A program made the translations under genes and the position numbers. The notes under the pieces are model-generated. The model worked only from the letters and a program-made list of their open reading frames with translations. It was not told the origin of the DNA and did no database searches. Shown here in pieces: positions 23,943-33,718 of a DNA stretch of 38,433 nucleotides. Source of the stretch: Burkholderiales bacterium RIFCSPHIGHO2_12_FULL_63_20 (lineage in GTDB: Bacteria; Pseudomonadota; Gammaproteobacteria; Burkholderiales; Burkholderiaceae_C); contig MESA01000031.1 in assembly GCA_001770775.1 (NCBI GenBank), positions 75,573 through 114,005 on the forward strand, written 5' to 3'. Every line of letters starts with the position of its first letter. The stretch's first letter is position 1.

Positions 23943-26165
23943 TCAGCTGTGCGTGCTGAGGGGCGGAAGGGGGAGGGCGACCGACTCGCTGACGCGTGGC
24001 AAGCCGTTGGCATTGAGGACGTCGTTCAACCAGGTGGCGATCTGGGCCGCTGGCATCGGGCGGGCAAACAGGAAGCCCTGGCAGATGTGGCAGCCCAGGC
24101 TGTAGAGCACCTCCATCTGCGCGGTGGTTTCCACGCCTTCGGCGATCACACGCAGGCCCAGCGCGCGTGCCAGCGCAATGATGGCCGATACGATGGCCGA
24201 ACTTTGCGGTGTCTCACCCAGATCGCGCACGAAGGAGCGGTCGATCTTGAGCTCGCTGATGGGCAGGCTGGTCAGGTAGGCGAGGGACGAGTACCCCGTG
24301 CCGAAGTCGTCGATGGAGATCTCGACGCCGATCTGGTTGAGGCGAGTGAGCGAGGGCACCACGCCTTGCAGGTCCTTCATCAGGCCGGTTTCGGTGATCT
24401 CCAGCTCCAGGGCACGCGGCGAGATGGCTTCGCGGCAGAGTATCTGTTCAATCCGCTCGACCAGGTCATCCTGCTCAAACAGGCGGCTGGGCAGGTTGAC
24501 GGCGATGGATGCATCGAAGCCGAACTGAATCTGCCATTGCTTGGCCTGCCGTGCCGCTTCGGTGATCGCCCACAGGCTCATCTCGTTGATCAGACCGGTG
24601 GCTTCGGCCAAGGGGATGAAGTCGGCGGGTGAGACGAGCTGGTCGCCTCGCTGCCAGCGCATCAGCGCCTCTACGCCCACCATGCGATGGGTGCGCACAT
24701 CGACTTTGGGCTGGTAGTACAGCACCAGTTCCTGGCGCTCCAGCGCCTTGTGCAGTGCCGTGTCCAGATCCAGGCGCACACGGCCCTTGCTGGCCAGATG
24801 GGTGTCGTAAACCTGAACCATGTTGCGGCCCTGGCTTTTGGCGAGGTCCATGGCCACATCGGCATGGCGCAGCAGGTCGGCGGCGTTGACGCCGTGAGCG
24901 GGGTACACCGCCACCCCGATGCTGGCCGTGACGAAGCACTCCTGGCCGCCAATGGTCAGCGGGGCGCGCAGCGCATCGAGGATGCGGTGGGCTGTCGCGA
25001 TGGCCTCGTCGTGGTGGCTGACTTCGGGCAGCAGCACGACGAATTCATCGGCGCCCAGGCGGCCGACGGCCTCCAGGTTGCGATGCGAGCGAGCCGATTG
25101 CAGGTCGAGGTGACCGTCGAGCATCTGGTCGAAATGTCTCACGCAGTTGCGCAGGCGGTGAGCCACCTCGATCAACAACTCGTCGCCGGCATGATGCCCG
25201 AGGTTTTCATTGATGATCTTGAAGCGATCGAGACCCACCTGCAGCAGGGCCACACCGTGGTGCAGGCGCCGGGCATGCTCGATGGCGCGCTCGCTGCGCT
25301 GGAACAACTGGCGGCGGTTGGGCAGGCTGGTGAGGGTGTCGAAATTGGCCAGATGCTTGATCTGGTCTTCGGCCAGTCGGCGGTCGGTCACATCCTGCAC
25401 GATGCCCGTGTAGCCGATCAGGTTCGCGTGTTCGTTGAACTCGGGCTCGGCTTCCAGGTGAAGGATGCGCTGACGCCCGTCGTTCAGGTTGATCTTGACG
25501 TCCTGGCAGAGCACAGTGCTGTGACGCCAGACTTCGTGCAGCAGGTACTGGAAGCTCAGGCGCTCATCGGCGGGCATCATGCGCAGAACCTGGCGCAGGC
25601 CAACGTGGTCGTTGGCGCTCAGGCCAAATACGCGCAGCCCTTCGACCGACAGGTCCAGGTTGCCTGAGCCCTTGCGCCAGTCGAAACTGCCCATGCGGGC
25701 CAGATCCTGGGCGCGTGCCAACTTGGCTTTGCTGCGCTCCAGTTCGATGCGTGTGCGGGCCGAGCGAAGCAGGTAGCGCAGGCGACCGGCCAACAGGCTC
25801 CATTGGGTGCTTTTGACGAAGAAGTCCGTGGCGCCGGCCTCGTACGCCCGGGTGATGGAGGCATCGTCGTCCAGGCCCGTGAGCATCAAGACAGGGATCG
25901 ATTCGTGACCGGGGATGTTGCGCAGTTCCTGGCAGGTGGCAAAGCCGTCCAGGCCCGGCATGACCGCGTCGAGCACCACCACATCGGGCAGCCAGTCGGC
26001 CAGCAGGCGCAGGGCCCGCTCACCCGAGGTGGTCTCCGTCACGGCAAAGCCGCGCTCGCGCAACGCGATCGAAGTCAGCAGCAGTGTGACTTCGTCGTCA
26101 TCGACCAGCAAGACCTTGGGTTGTTCCTGGTCTTCGTCGTCGGTCATCGGGTTGCCCCGTGTCAT
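23943..26165 (-). CDS. response regulator with REC-PAS-GGDEF-EAL domains (c-di-GMP phosphodiesterase)
   Basis: A 740-residue protein. REC (about 16-135) has phospho-acceptor Asp66 and Lys118, and PAS is at about 150-265. The GGDEF domain (about 268-450) is degenerate: GADEF at 371-375, Gly replacing the first metal-binding Asp (VGLDRFK), and about 20 extra residues just before GADEF. The EAL domain (about 462-715) looks competent: EAL 499-501, ELEITETGL, Asp619-Asp620 in DDFGTGYSS, Lys640 in KIDRSF and Glu676 in EGVET. The likely activity is cyclic-di-GMP hydrolysis controlled by phosphorylation. The ATG at 26165 overlaps the stop of the hybrid kinase gene as ATGA, so the kinase is a natural partner. 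Confidence 0.94.
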   Translation of the reverse strand: MTRGNPMTDDEDQEQPKVLLVDDDEVTLLLTSIALRERGFAVTETTSGERALRLLADWLPDVVVLDAVMPGLDGFATCQELRNIPGHESIPVLMLTGLDDDASITRAYEAGATDFFVKSTQWSLLAGRLRYLLRSARTRIELERSKAKLARAQDLARMGSFDWRKGSGNLDLSVEGLRVFGLSANDHVGLRQVLRMMPADERLSFQYLLHEVWRHSTVLCQDVKINLNDGRQRILHLEAEPEFNEHANLIGYTGIVQDVTDRRLAEDQIKHLANFDTLTSLPNRRQLFQRSERAIEHARRLHHGVALLQVGLDRFKIINENLGHHAGDELLIEVAHRLRNCVRHFDQMLDGHLDLQSARSHRNLEAVGRLGADEFVVLLPEVSHHDEAIATAHRILDALRAPLTIGGQECFVTASIGVAVYPAHGVNAADLLRHADVAMDLAKSQGRNMVQVYDTHLASKGRVRLDLDTALHKALERQELVLYYQPKVDVRTHRMVGVEALMRWQRGDQLVSPADFIPLAEATGLINEMSLWAITEAARQAKQWQIQFGFDASIAVNLPSRLFEQDDLVERIEQILCREAISPRALELEITETGLMKDLQGVVPSLTRLNQIGVEISIDDFGTGYSSLAYLTSLPISELKIDRSFVRDLGETPQSSAIVSAIIALARALGLRVIAEGVETTAQMEVLYSLGCHICQGFLFARPMPAAQIATWLNDVLNANGLPRVSESVALPLPPLSTHS

Positions 26166-29100
26166 GTCTGTGTCTCCAGCACGTGTTGCAACCCAGCTTG
26201 GACGCGTTCGGCTTCAAGTGGAATGTCCCGGATGCGTGAACTCAAGTCTTCTCCTGTCTGGCGGCGGATGATGCTCTCGAGATCGGCACACATTTGCGAC
26301 AACTTGAGCGCGCCAATGCTCGCCGACGATGATTTGAGTGTATGCGCGACATGGGCCACTGTGGCGAGATCCTGTTGCTGCCCTGCCTCGCTCAATTGTG
26401 GCAGCAAGCGCGACAGTGAGGTCTCGAAAGCCCGAGCCACCCTCTCGAGCAGGTGGTTCTCGCCCTTGGGATCGAGCTCCCGCAGGCGCCGCAGGGCGTC
26501 GGGGTCGAGCAGCTGCGCAGTTGCGGTGGAGGCTGGGGGGCTGGCGGGCTGAGGACGCGTCACGCGACTGGGCGGCGTCACTGCTGCGCCTGTGATGCCG
26601 GTTGGGGTGGTGTGCGCCACCAGCATCTGTTGCAGCTGCCCTTGGCGGAAGGGCTTGGAGAGGTAGTCGTCAAAGCCCATGTCGAGGAAGCGCTGTTCAT
26701 CGCCTTCCAGGGCGTTGGCGGTGACCGCAATCACCGGGGTCTCTGGCGGCGTCAGGAAGGTGAAACGCTTGCCGGTACCGTTGCGGAACCAGGTGAGGGC
26801 CTCGATGCCGTCCATGCCTGGCATCTGGATGTCCATCAGGATCAGGTCATAGCGCTGCTCACCCAGGCGGCGCAAGCCTTCGAGGGCCGAGCTGGCCACT
26901 CGAACCTCGCAGCCGAGGCGGCGCAGCATCTGACCGCATACCTCTTGGTTGACGGGGTTGTCTTCGACCACCAGCACGCGTTTGTGTAGTCCGGCCTGCG
27001 CGTGTTCCTCCGAACCGCCCAATTGCGCCGACAGGCTCTGCAGGGTCTGGCGCAGCTCGGTCTTGCGCAGCGGCTTGCGCAGCACGCTGTGGAAACCGGC
27101 ATCCTGAGCGCGCCGAACTTCGTCGGCCGAAGACAGCGATGACAGCAGCACCATCTTGAGTTGCGGGTAGCGACGGCTGCGGCGCAGGATCTCGACCATG
27201 CTCAGGCCATCCAGCTCGGGCATGTGCATGTCCACCAACGCGAGGTCGATGTCCAGGTCCACTTGCGTCTCGGTGAGCAGGAGGTCGAGTGCCTGGCGCC
27301 CGCTTTGGGCGAGGATGACCTTCATGCCCCAGGCACTCAGCATGTTCTCCAGCACCGTGCGGTTGGTCTCGTTGTCATCCACCACCAACACCTTGTAGGC
27401 GGGCAGGTGCGGTTCGCTGACCAGATCGTGCGCCATCTGGGTGTGACTGATGCCCACGGGGAGGTCGAAGCTGAACGCCGAACCGACGCCGGGAGTGCTG
27501 CAGACGTTCAGGCTGCCCCCCATGAGCTCGACCAGTTGCTTGCTGATGGGCAGACCCAGCCCGGTGCCGCCGTAGCGACGTGTCATGCCGCCTTGGGCCT
27601 GGACAAAGGCCTGGAAGATGCGGGGCAGGTTCTCGGCCGTGATGCCGATACCAGTGTCGCGCACCTGGAAGGCCAGCGTCATGGTGTCTGGCGTCTGGTC
27701 TGTGGGCGCGAGGCGGGCGCTGTCGGTGCTTGCACGCCGGATGTCGATCACGACCTCGCCGTGCTCCGTGAACTTGATGGCGTTGGCCACCAGGTTGGTG
27801 AGGATCTGGCGCAGGCGCAGAGGGTCACCATACACCACCGGTGGCAGGCCGGGTTCCTCCCGGAAGCTCAGCTCCAGTCCGCGCTCGTGGGCGCGCGGAG
27901 CGAGCAGCTCGAGGGTGTCCTCAACCAGGGTGCGCAGTACGAAGTCGCCTTTGGACAGCTCCACATGGCCGGCTTCGATCTTGGCGAAGTCCAGGATGTC
28001 GTTGATGATCTCCAGCAGGCTTTCTCCCGACCGGTACACGGCCTGGGCAAAGCGGCGCTGCTTGTCGCTGAGTTCAGTGCCCAGCAAAAGTTCGGTCATG
28101 CCCAGGATGCCGTTCATGGGCGTGCGGATTTCGTGGCTCATGTTGGCCATGAATTCACTCTTGGCGTGGCTGGCGGTTTCGGCCTGGTCGCGGGCGCGTT
28201 GCAGGTCCAACGCCTGCTGACGCTCGTCGGTCACGTCAGAGAGCAGGCCGTAGATGCGCGACTCGCCGCTGAGCAGGTGCCTGGAGCGGCTCTTGTGACG
28301 CATCCAGCGGACGCCGCGGCCGGGGATGTCCAGCCGTAGCAAGGCGTCGGTCGACTCGGATCGCCGTTCCTGCTCCTCCTGGTGCGCCAGGGTGGTGCGG
28401 TCTTCGGCGATCACCAGAGCACGCAGCCTGTCGGAGATGTTGGTGGCATCGTTAGGAGACAGCCCGAGCAGTGAGCCTGTCTGGGGGCTGAGATAGAGGC
28501 ACTGTGCCCGCTCCCCATCGCTGACATACACACCATCGTCCATCGACTCGACGAGTTCGCGGAAGCGGCGCTCCGACTCCTCCAGGTCGGACAGGGCTCG
28601 CTGGGCCACCGTGATGTCGCGCACCAAGGAGATGAGCAGGCGAGGGCGCCCATCGGCGTGACGCAGGGCGAAGTGGCGAGCGTTGATCACGCGCGTGCGC
28701 GGACCGTCCTGCCAGCTGAAATCGTGCTCCACGGGTTGACCGGACACGGTAGCAGCCTGCATGGGTGCCTGCACCCGCTGCAACACCTCCTGGCCCATGG
28801 CCTGCTGAATGGAGCGGCCCACCACCTTGTCGCGCTGCAGGTTGAACTCGACCTCCGCATGTCGGTTGATGGTCACGATCTGGTCTCTGACCGGGTCGAC
28901 CACAAACAGACTCACAGGCAGGTTGGCCAGCAGGGCTTCCTGAAAAGCGCGCTCCTGCTCGCGCTGAACATCCTGTGCCTTGCGGCGGGTGATGTCGGTG
29001 AACAGGCAGACATACTGACTGACTTGCCCGGCGTCATCGAGCACTTCAAAGGCATCGATTTCGCCCCAGTACGGAGTGTCTGTCCCGTGCCGCGAGGCCT

Positions 29101-29467
29101 CGTAGCTCAGGCGGAAGGGCGTGCCCGCCTGCAGGTGCTGACGCAGTTGGGGCAGGCTTTCGCTGTCACGCACGTCGTGTGACAACAAGTCGGGCAGCGC
29201 CTGGCCGATCACCTGCATTTCGGCCCAGCCGGTCAGGGCCAGCCAGGCCGGATTGACCCATTCGATGACGCCCAGGCGGTCCATGATCACCACGCCGTTC
29301 TTGACCCGCGTGGCCACCAGGGTCAGGCGACTCATCTGCTGAAGGGCCCGATCCAATTGAGCCTGTGCCAGCGTCGCGGCCTGTGCGTTCTGACGCAGAC
29401 GCCGACGCAGCAGCATGGCGACCGGCACCGCCAGCGCAAGAAGGATCAAGATCCAGAGAATGGGCAT
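26162..29467 (-). CDS. hybrid sensor histidine kinase (PAS x3, HisKA, HATPase, REC x2, HPt)
   Basis: A 1101-residue hybrid kinase of the BarA/ArcB style. It has one N-terminal membrane helix (LWILILLALAVPVAMLL, residues 4-20) and no periplasmic domain, so sensing is probably cytoplasmic through three PAS-like regions (about 50-160, 175-290, 300-415). HisKA has His445 in SHEIRTPMNG, and the ATPase domain has N-box NLVANAIKF, DTGIG and GGTGLGL. Receiver 1 has Asp746 in LVDMHMPELDG, receiver 2 has Asp879 in LMDIQMPGMDG, and the C-terminal HPt has His1042 in AHTLKSSSASIG. The start is ATG 29467; the frame continues to a GTG at 29533. It leads the operon with the EAL and GGDEF genes. Confidence 0.94.
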   Translation of the reverse strand: MPILWILILLALAVPVAMLLRRRLRQNAQAATLAQAQLDRALQQMSRLTLVATRVKNGVVIMDRLGVIEWVNPAWLALTGWAEMQVIGQALPDLLSHDVRDSESLPQLRQHLQAGTPFRLSYEASRHGTDTPYWGEIDAFEVLDDAGQVSQYVCLFTDITRRKAQDVQREQERAFQEALLANLPVSLFVVDPVRDQIVTINRHAEVEFNLQRDKVVGRSIQQAMGQEVLQRVQAPMQAATVSGQPVEHDFSWQDGPRTRVINARHFALRHADGRPRLLISLVRDITVAQRALSDLEESERRFRELVESMDDGVYVSDGERAQCLYLSPQTGSLLGLSPNDATNISDRLRALVIAEDRTTLAHQEEQERRSESTDALLRLDIPGRGVRWMRHKSRSRHLLSGESRIYGLLSDVTDERQQALDLQRARDQAETASHAKSEFMANMSHEIRTPMNGILGMTELLLGTELSDKQRRFAQAVYRSGESLLEIINDILDFAKIEAGHVELSKGDFVLRTLVEDTLELLAPRAHERGLELSFREEPGLPPVVYGDPLRLRQILTNLVANAIKFTEHGEVVIDIRRASTDSARLAPTDQTPDTMTLAFQVRDTGIGITAENLPRIFQAFVQAQGGMTRRYGGTGLGLPISKQLVELMGGSLNVCSTPGVGSAFSFDLPVGISHTQMAHDLVSEPHLPAYKVLVVDDNETNRTVLENMLSAWGMKVILAQSGRQALDLLLTETQVDLDIDLALVDMHMPELDGLSMVEILRRSRRYPQLKMVLLSSLSSADEVRRAQDAGFHSVLRKPLRKTELRQTLQSLSAQLGGSEEHAQAGLHKRVLVVEDNPVNQEVCGQMLRRLGCEVRVASSALEGLRRLGEQRYDLILMDIQMPGMDGIEALTWFRNGTGKRFTFLTPPETPVIAVTANALEGDEQRFLDMGFDDYLSKPFRQGQLQQMLVAHTTPTGITGAAVTPPSRVTRPQPASPPASTATAQLLDPDALRRLRELDPKGENHLLERVARAFETSLSRLLPQLSEAGQQQDLATVAHVAHTLKSSSASIGALKLSQMCADLESIIRRQTGEDLSSRIRDIPLEAERVQAGLQHVLETQT

Positions 29468-29591
29468 CACGTGTGGATGTTGAGGCTGGATGAGAGAGGT
29501 GCAGAGATGGGCTCTTGGTAAATGTAGCGGCACTGTGAATTTGTACGCCAGAGGCGGAAACCCGCTGCTACCGGTCCGTACAATCGGTCAC

Positions 29592-30377
29592 ATGCACAAT
29601 GCTGGTGACCCCCCCGCTTCTGCCTCAACGCGTTCCGCCTGGCCTTCTGACTGGCAGGCGCCTCCCGCTTTGGGCGCGGATGAGCAGGCTTCGCTGAACC
29701 ACGCCATGTCCCACGATCTGCGGGCGCCGCTGCGGGTGATGGAGGGTTTCTCCCGCATCCTCAAGGAAGACTACGGCCCACAGCTCGATGCGCAGGCCAA
29801 TCAGCACCTTGACCTTGTGCTGGCAGCTGCGGAGCGGATGAACACGATGATCGATGCCCTGCTGGCGCAGGCGCAACTGACGAACGAGCCCCTGCACCGC
29901 CAGAGCGTGGATATGAGCGCACTGGCCCGCGAGGTGGCGCGCGAGCAACTGGGTGTGCTCAACGGTGCCGCCCGTGCGGAGGTGGTGGTGACCGACGGCC
30001 TGGTGGCGCAGGCCGATCCGGCTTTGTTGCGCCGGGTGCTCGAGAACCTGATCGGCAACGCGCTGAAGTACAGCGAGAAGGTGGATTGCCCGCGTGTGAG
30101 CGTGGGCGTCATCCCGGAGACCGATCCCGAAGTGTTTTTTGTGCGCGACAACGGCGCGGGCTTCGACATGGAGTGTGCCAACAAATTGTTTGGCATGTTC
30201 CAGCGCCTGCACAGTGCCAAGGATTTTCCGGGCAACGGCGTGGGCCTGGCGGCCGTTCAGCACATTGTGCGGCGCCATGGCGGCCGCATTTGGGCAGAGG
30301 CTGCGGTCGGGCAGGGCGCGTGCTTTTACTTCACGCTCGACGCCTCGCGCCACCATCAGCGCCGCACCGAGCGCTGA
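29592..30377 (+). CDS. soluble sensor histidine kinase lacking a sensor domain
   Basis: A 261-residue protein with only kinase core domains. HisKA has His41 in MSHDLRAPLRVMEGFSRIL, a sequence typical of the kinase part of phytochrome-like kinases. The HATPase domain has N-box ENLIGNALKY (151-160), DNGAGF (186-191) and GNGVGL (214-219). There is no membrane helix, PAS or GAF domain: the 30 residues before HisKA are low-complexity. It could be an accessory kinase or act with a separate sensor. It diverges from the hybrid kinase gene across 124 bp and converges on mrp, with 13 bp between stops. The start is ATG 29592; a longer frame from 29490 looks non-coding. Confidence 0.88.
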   Translation: MHNAGDPPASASTRSAWPSDWQAPPALGADEQASLNHAMSHDLRAPLRVMEGFSRILKEDYGPQLDAQANQHLDLVLAAAERMNTMIDALLAQAQLTNEPLHRQSVDMSALAREVAREQLGVLNGAARAEVVVTDGLVAQADPALLRRVLENLIGNALKYSEKVDCPRVSVGVIPETDPEVFFVRDNGAGFDMECANKLFGMFQRLHSAKDFPGNGVGLAAVQHIVRRHGGRIWAEAAVGQGACFYFTLDASRHHQRRTER

Positions 30378-30390
30378 CGCGACGCTGCGT

Positions 30391-31503
30391 TCAGCCCTTG
30401 GCCTGCACGCTCACCGCAGGCATCTTGCCGCTGTAGTCCTTGGGCAGCTTCGACAAGCCTGCCGCCATCTTGCGGGCCATGTCCTTGTACAGGCCGGCCA
30501 CCTTGCTGTCCGGCTCGGCCACCAGCGTGGGTTGGCCGCTGTCGGCCTGCAGGCGGATCTTCAAATCCAGCGGCATGGAGCCCAGCAGCGGCACGTGGAA
30601 CTCCTCGGCCATGCGCACGCCACCGTCCTGGCCAAAGATGTGTTCTTCGTGGCCACAGTTCGGGCAGCAGAACACGGCCATGTTCTCGACCACGCCCAGC
30701 ACCGGCACCGACACCTTCTCGAACATCTGCAGGCCCTTGCGGGCGTCCAGCAGGGCGATGTCCTGCGGGGTGGTGACGATGATGGCGGCGGTCAGCGGCG
30801 CACGCTGGCTGATGCTCAGGTGGATGTCGCCGGTGCCGGGGGGCATGTCGACCACGAGGTAATCCAAGGGCTGGTCAGGCTCACCCCAGTTGGTCAGGCG
30901 CAGCAACTGATCGAACGCCTGGCTGGCCATGGGGCCACGCCAGATGGTCGCCGCCTGGTTCTCCACCAGCAGGCCCATCGACATCATCTGCAAGCCATGG
31001 TTGACCGGCGGCGTGATGGTCTTGCCGTCGGGGCTGGGCGGCTTGCCCTGAATGCCCAGCATCAGCGGCTGGCTGGGGCCGTAGATGTCGGCGTCGAGCA
31101 TGCCCACGCGGGCGCCTTCGGCCGCCAGGGCCAAGGCCAGGTTGACGGCCGTGGTGCTTTTGCCCACGCCGCCTTTGCCCGAGGCCACGGCGATCACGTT
31201 CTTCACGCCCGGCAGCAGCGCCTGGCCGCGTGAGGCGGCATGCGTCAGGATCTGGGTGGACCAGGCCACGTCCACCGCGGTGATGCCATCGACCGGCGTC
31301 AGGGCCGCTTCCACCAGCGCGGTGTAAGCGGGCCATTGCGAACGGGCTGGGTAGCCCAGCGCGATCTCGACGCGGGCCTGGCCGTTGTGCACGGTGAGGG
31401 ACTTGAGGTGGCGCGTGCTCACCCAGTCCTGGCCGGTCAAGGGGTCGATGACGCTGCGCAGGGTGTCGAGGGCGGCGGCTTCAAGAGGCGTGGGGGTGCT
31501 CAT
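30391..31503 (-). CDS. apbC: Mrp/ApbC iron-sulfur carrier ATPase
   Basis: A 370-residue P-loop protein of the Mrp/NBP35 family that delivers [4Fe-4S] clusters to apoproteins. Residues about 1-90 form a MIP18/DUF59-like domain (DPLTGQDWVSTRHLK). The ATPase domain has the deviant Walker A ASGKGGVGKSTTAVNLALAL, LDADIYGPSQPLMLG and VVDMPPGTGDIHLS. The cluster-binding CPNC pair follows within FCCPNCGHEEHIFG. The start is taken at ATG 31503 (MSTPTPLEAAAL), matching the family; an in-frame ATG at 31515 would add four residues. It is divergent from metG, an arrangement common in Betaproteobacteria. Confidence 0.95.
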   Translation of the reverse strand: MSTPTPLEAAALDTLRSVIDPLTGQDWVSTRHLKSLTVHNGQARVEIALGYPARSQWPAYTALVEAALTPVDGITAVDVAWSTQILTHAASRGQALLPGVKNVIAVASGKGGVGKSTTAVNLALALAAEGARVGMLDADIYGPSQPLMLGIQGKPPSPDGKTITPPVNHGLQMMSMGLLVENQAATIWRGPMASQAFDQLLRLTNWGEPDQPLDYLVVDMPPGTGDIHLSISQRAPLTAAIIVTTPQDIALLDARKGLQMFEKVSVPVLGVVENMAVFCCPNCGHEEHIFGQDGGVRMAEEFHVPLLGSMPLDLKIRLQADSGQPTLVAEPDSKVAGLYKDMARKMAAGLSKLPKDYSGKMPAVSVQAKG

Positions 31504-31524
31504 TCCAAGGGGCATGTCATTCTT

Positions 31525-31555
31525 TTGAGACGGGCAGTCTAGCGCGCCCTAAAAT
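31525..31555 (+). promoter_or_regulatory. possible metG promoter
   Basis: TTGAGA (31525-31530) and TAAAAT (31550-31555) each match the sigma70 consensus at five of six positions. The spacer is 19 bp, longer than ideal. A start near 31562 would leave a leader of about 70 nt containing a small hairpin, CGGTC (31589-31593) with GACCG (31600-31604). Confidence 0.4.
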
Positions 31556-31630
31556 TACCGGTTACCCCCCGACTGCCAACAGGGACTTCGGTCTTGCCTG
31601 ACCGGGTTCCTCGTTCACTTGATTCCCACC

Positions 31631-33712
31631 ATGCCACGCCAGCTCTTCGTCACCACCGCGCTGCCCTATGCCAACGGCCACTTCCACATCGGCCACATCA
31701 TGGAGTACATCCAGGCCGACATCTGGGTGCGCTTCCAGCGCATGCAGGGTCACCAGGTGCACTTCGTGGGCGCCGACGACGCGCACGGCGCGCCCATCAT
31801 GATCGCCGCCCAGAAGGTCGGCAAGACACCGCAGCAGTTCGTGGCCGACATCGCCGCGGGCCGCAAGCCGTATCTGGATGGCTTTCACATCAGCTTCGAC
31901 CACTGGTCGAGCACCGACAGCCCCGAAAACCACGAACTGGCACAGAGCATCTACCGTGCGCTCAAGGCCGAAGGCCTGATCACCGTGCGCCCGGTCGAGC
32001 AGATGTTCGACCCCGAAAAGGGCATGTTCCTGGCCGATCGCTTCGTCAAGGGCGAGTGCCCCAAGTGCGGTGCCCAGGACCAGTACGGCGACTCGTGCGA
32101 AGTGTGCGGCGCCGTGTACGCCCCCACCGAACTGAAGAACCCGGTCTCGGCCTTGAGCGGCGCCACGCCCGTGCTCAAGACCTCGGACCACTACTTCTTC
32201 AAGCTGTCCGATCCGCGCTGCTTTGACTTTTTGCAAAGCTGGACCCAGGACGGCAAGCTCCAGCCCGGCGTGGCCAAGAAGATCAAGGAGTGGTTCACCA
32301 AGGACGAAAACGGCGAAGGCGGCCTGGGCGACTGGGACATCAGCCGCGACGCACCGTACTTCGGCATCGAGATCCCCGATGCGCCGGGCAAGTACTTCTA
32401 TGTGTGGCTGGACGCGCCGATTGGCTACCTGGCCTCGCTCAAGAGCTATTTCTCGGCCGGCGGCCCGCTGGCCAAGTATGGTGAAACGCGCTCGTTCGAC
32501 GAGTTCATGGCCGACCCGGCGGTGGAGCAGATCCACTTCATCGGCAAGGACATCACCTACTTCCATACCCTGTTCTGGCCCGCGATGCTGAAGTTCAGCG
32601 GCCGCAAGCTGCCCAACCAGGTGAACGTGCACGGCTTCATGACCGTCAACAACGGCGAGAAGATGTCCAAGAGCCGTGGCACCGGTCTGGACCCGCTCAA
32701 GTACCTGAGCATCGGCATGAACCCCGAATGGCTGCGCTACTACATCGCCGCCAAGCTCAACGCCAACGTGGAAGACGTCGACTTCAACCGCGACGACTTC
32801 ACCGCGCGCGTCAACAGCGATCTGGTGGGCAAATTCATCAACATCGCCAGCCGTGCCGCCGGTTTCCTGAGCAAGCGCTTTGCTGGCCAGTTGACCGCCA
32901 CGCTGGGCGCCGATGGCCAGGCCTTGCTGGGCACGCTGCAGGCCGGGCGCACCGTCATCGCCGAGCATTACGAGCAGCGTGAGCTGGGCAAGGTGCTGCG
33001 CGAGATCATGCTGCTGGCCGACCGTGTCAACGAGTATGTGGATGCCAACAAGCCCTGGGAGCTGGCCAAGCAAGAGGGCCAGGACGCCCGCCTGCAAGAG
33101 GTCTGCACCGTCTGCATCGAAGCCTTCCGCTTGCTGAGCATCTACCTCAAGCCGGTGTTGCCAGCGCTGGTCGGCAACGTGGAAGCCTTCCTGCAGGTGC
33201 AGCCGCTGGTCATGGGCGATGCGGAACGCCTGCTGGGCGCTCACACCATCGGCACCTATCAGCACCTGATGCAGCGCGTGGACCCCAAGATGCTGGACGC
33301 CCTGTTCGAGCCCAAGCCCGAAGAAGCGCCGGTGGTGGAAGCCGTGCAACCGGGTGGCGAGGACATTGCGCCCACCATCACCATCGACGATTTCGTCAAG
33401 GTGGACCTGCGCATTGCCAAGATCGTCAACGCCGAGCATGTGGAAGGCAGCACCAAGCTGCTGCGCCTGACGCTGGACGCAGGCGAAGGCCGCATGCGCA
33501 ACGTGTTCAGCGGCATCAAGGAGGCCTACCAGCCCGAGCAGCTGATCGGCAAGCTCACCGTGCTGGTGGCCAACCTGGCGCCGCGCAAGATGAAGTTCGG
33601 TGTCAGTGAAGGCATGGTGCTGGCGGCCTCGCACGCCGACGAGAAGGCCAACCCGGGCGTGTACGTGCTGGAACCCTTCCCTGGTGCCGAGCCGGGCATG
33701 CGCATTCGCTGA
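31631..33712 (+). CDS. metG: methionyl-tRNA synthetase
   Basis: A 693-residue class I aminoacyl-tRNA synthetase charging tRNA-Met. The HIGH motif is at residues 19-22 (FHIGHIMEY). A zinc-binding knuckle with four Cys follows (ECPKCGAQD and SCEVCGAVY), and KMSKS is at 344-348 in [14 protein letters not shown]. The anticodon-binding helical domain spans about 390-545. The C-terminal 105 residues are a Trbp111/EMAP-II tRNA-binding domain ([20 protein letters not shown], then [17 protein letters not shown]), which also dimerises the enzyme. This is the long, two-domain form. The start is ATG 31631; an upstream in-frame TTG at 31619 is less likely. It is convergent with the CYTH-CHAD gene, 6 bp apart. 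Confidence 0.97.
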   Translation: MPRQLFVTTALPYANGHFHIGHIMEYIQADIWVRFQRMQGHQVHFVGADDAHGAPIMIAAQKVGKTPQQFVADIAAGRKPYLDGFHISFDHWSSTDSPENHELAQSIYRALKAEGLITVRPVEQMFDPEKGMFLADRFVKGECPKCGAQDQYGDSCEVCGAVYAPTELKNPVSALSGATPVLKTSDHYFFKLSDPRCFDFLQSWTQDGKLQPGVAKKIKEWFTKDENGEGGLGDWDISRDAPYFGIEIPDAPGKYFYVWLDAPIGYLASLKSYFSAGGPLAKYGETRSFDEFMADPAVEQIHFIGKDITYFHTLFWPAMLKFSGRKLPNQVNVHGFMTVNNGEKMSKSRGTGLDPLKYLSIGMNPEWLRYYIAAKLNANVEDVDFNRDDFTARVNSDLVGKFINIASRAAGFLSKRFAGQLTATLGADGQALLGTLQAGRTVIAEHYEQRELGKVLREIMLLADRVNEYVDANKPWELAKQEGQDARLQEVCTVCIEAFRLLSIYLKPVLPALVGNVEAFLQVQPLVMGDAERLLGAHTIGTYQHLMQRVDPKMLDALFEPKPEEAPVVEAVQPGGEDIAPTITIDDFVKVDLRIAKIVNAEHVEGSTKLLRLTLDAGEGRMRNVFSGIKEAYQPEQLIGKLTVLVANLAPRKMKFGVSEGMVLAASHADEKANPGVYVLEPFPGAEPGMRIR

Positions 33713-33718
33713 GGTCGC

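Noticed and set aside
22341-24632. A 763-residue + strand frame opposite the two cyclic-di-GMP genes
   Set aside because: It spans two real genes and the junction between them on the other strand, and has no recognisable domain.
31589-31604. Riboswitch or T-box leader before metG
   Set aside because: Only a 5-bp stem with a 6-base loop is visible; there is no T-box sequence, specifier stem or terminator/antiterminator pair.
31562-33634. A 690-residue minus-strand frame opposite metG
   Set aside because: It is an antisense shadow of metG with repetitive Val/Leu/His/Gln composition.
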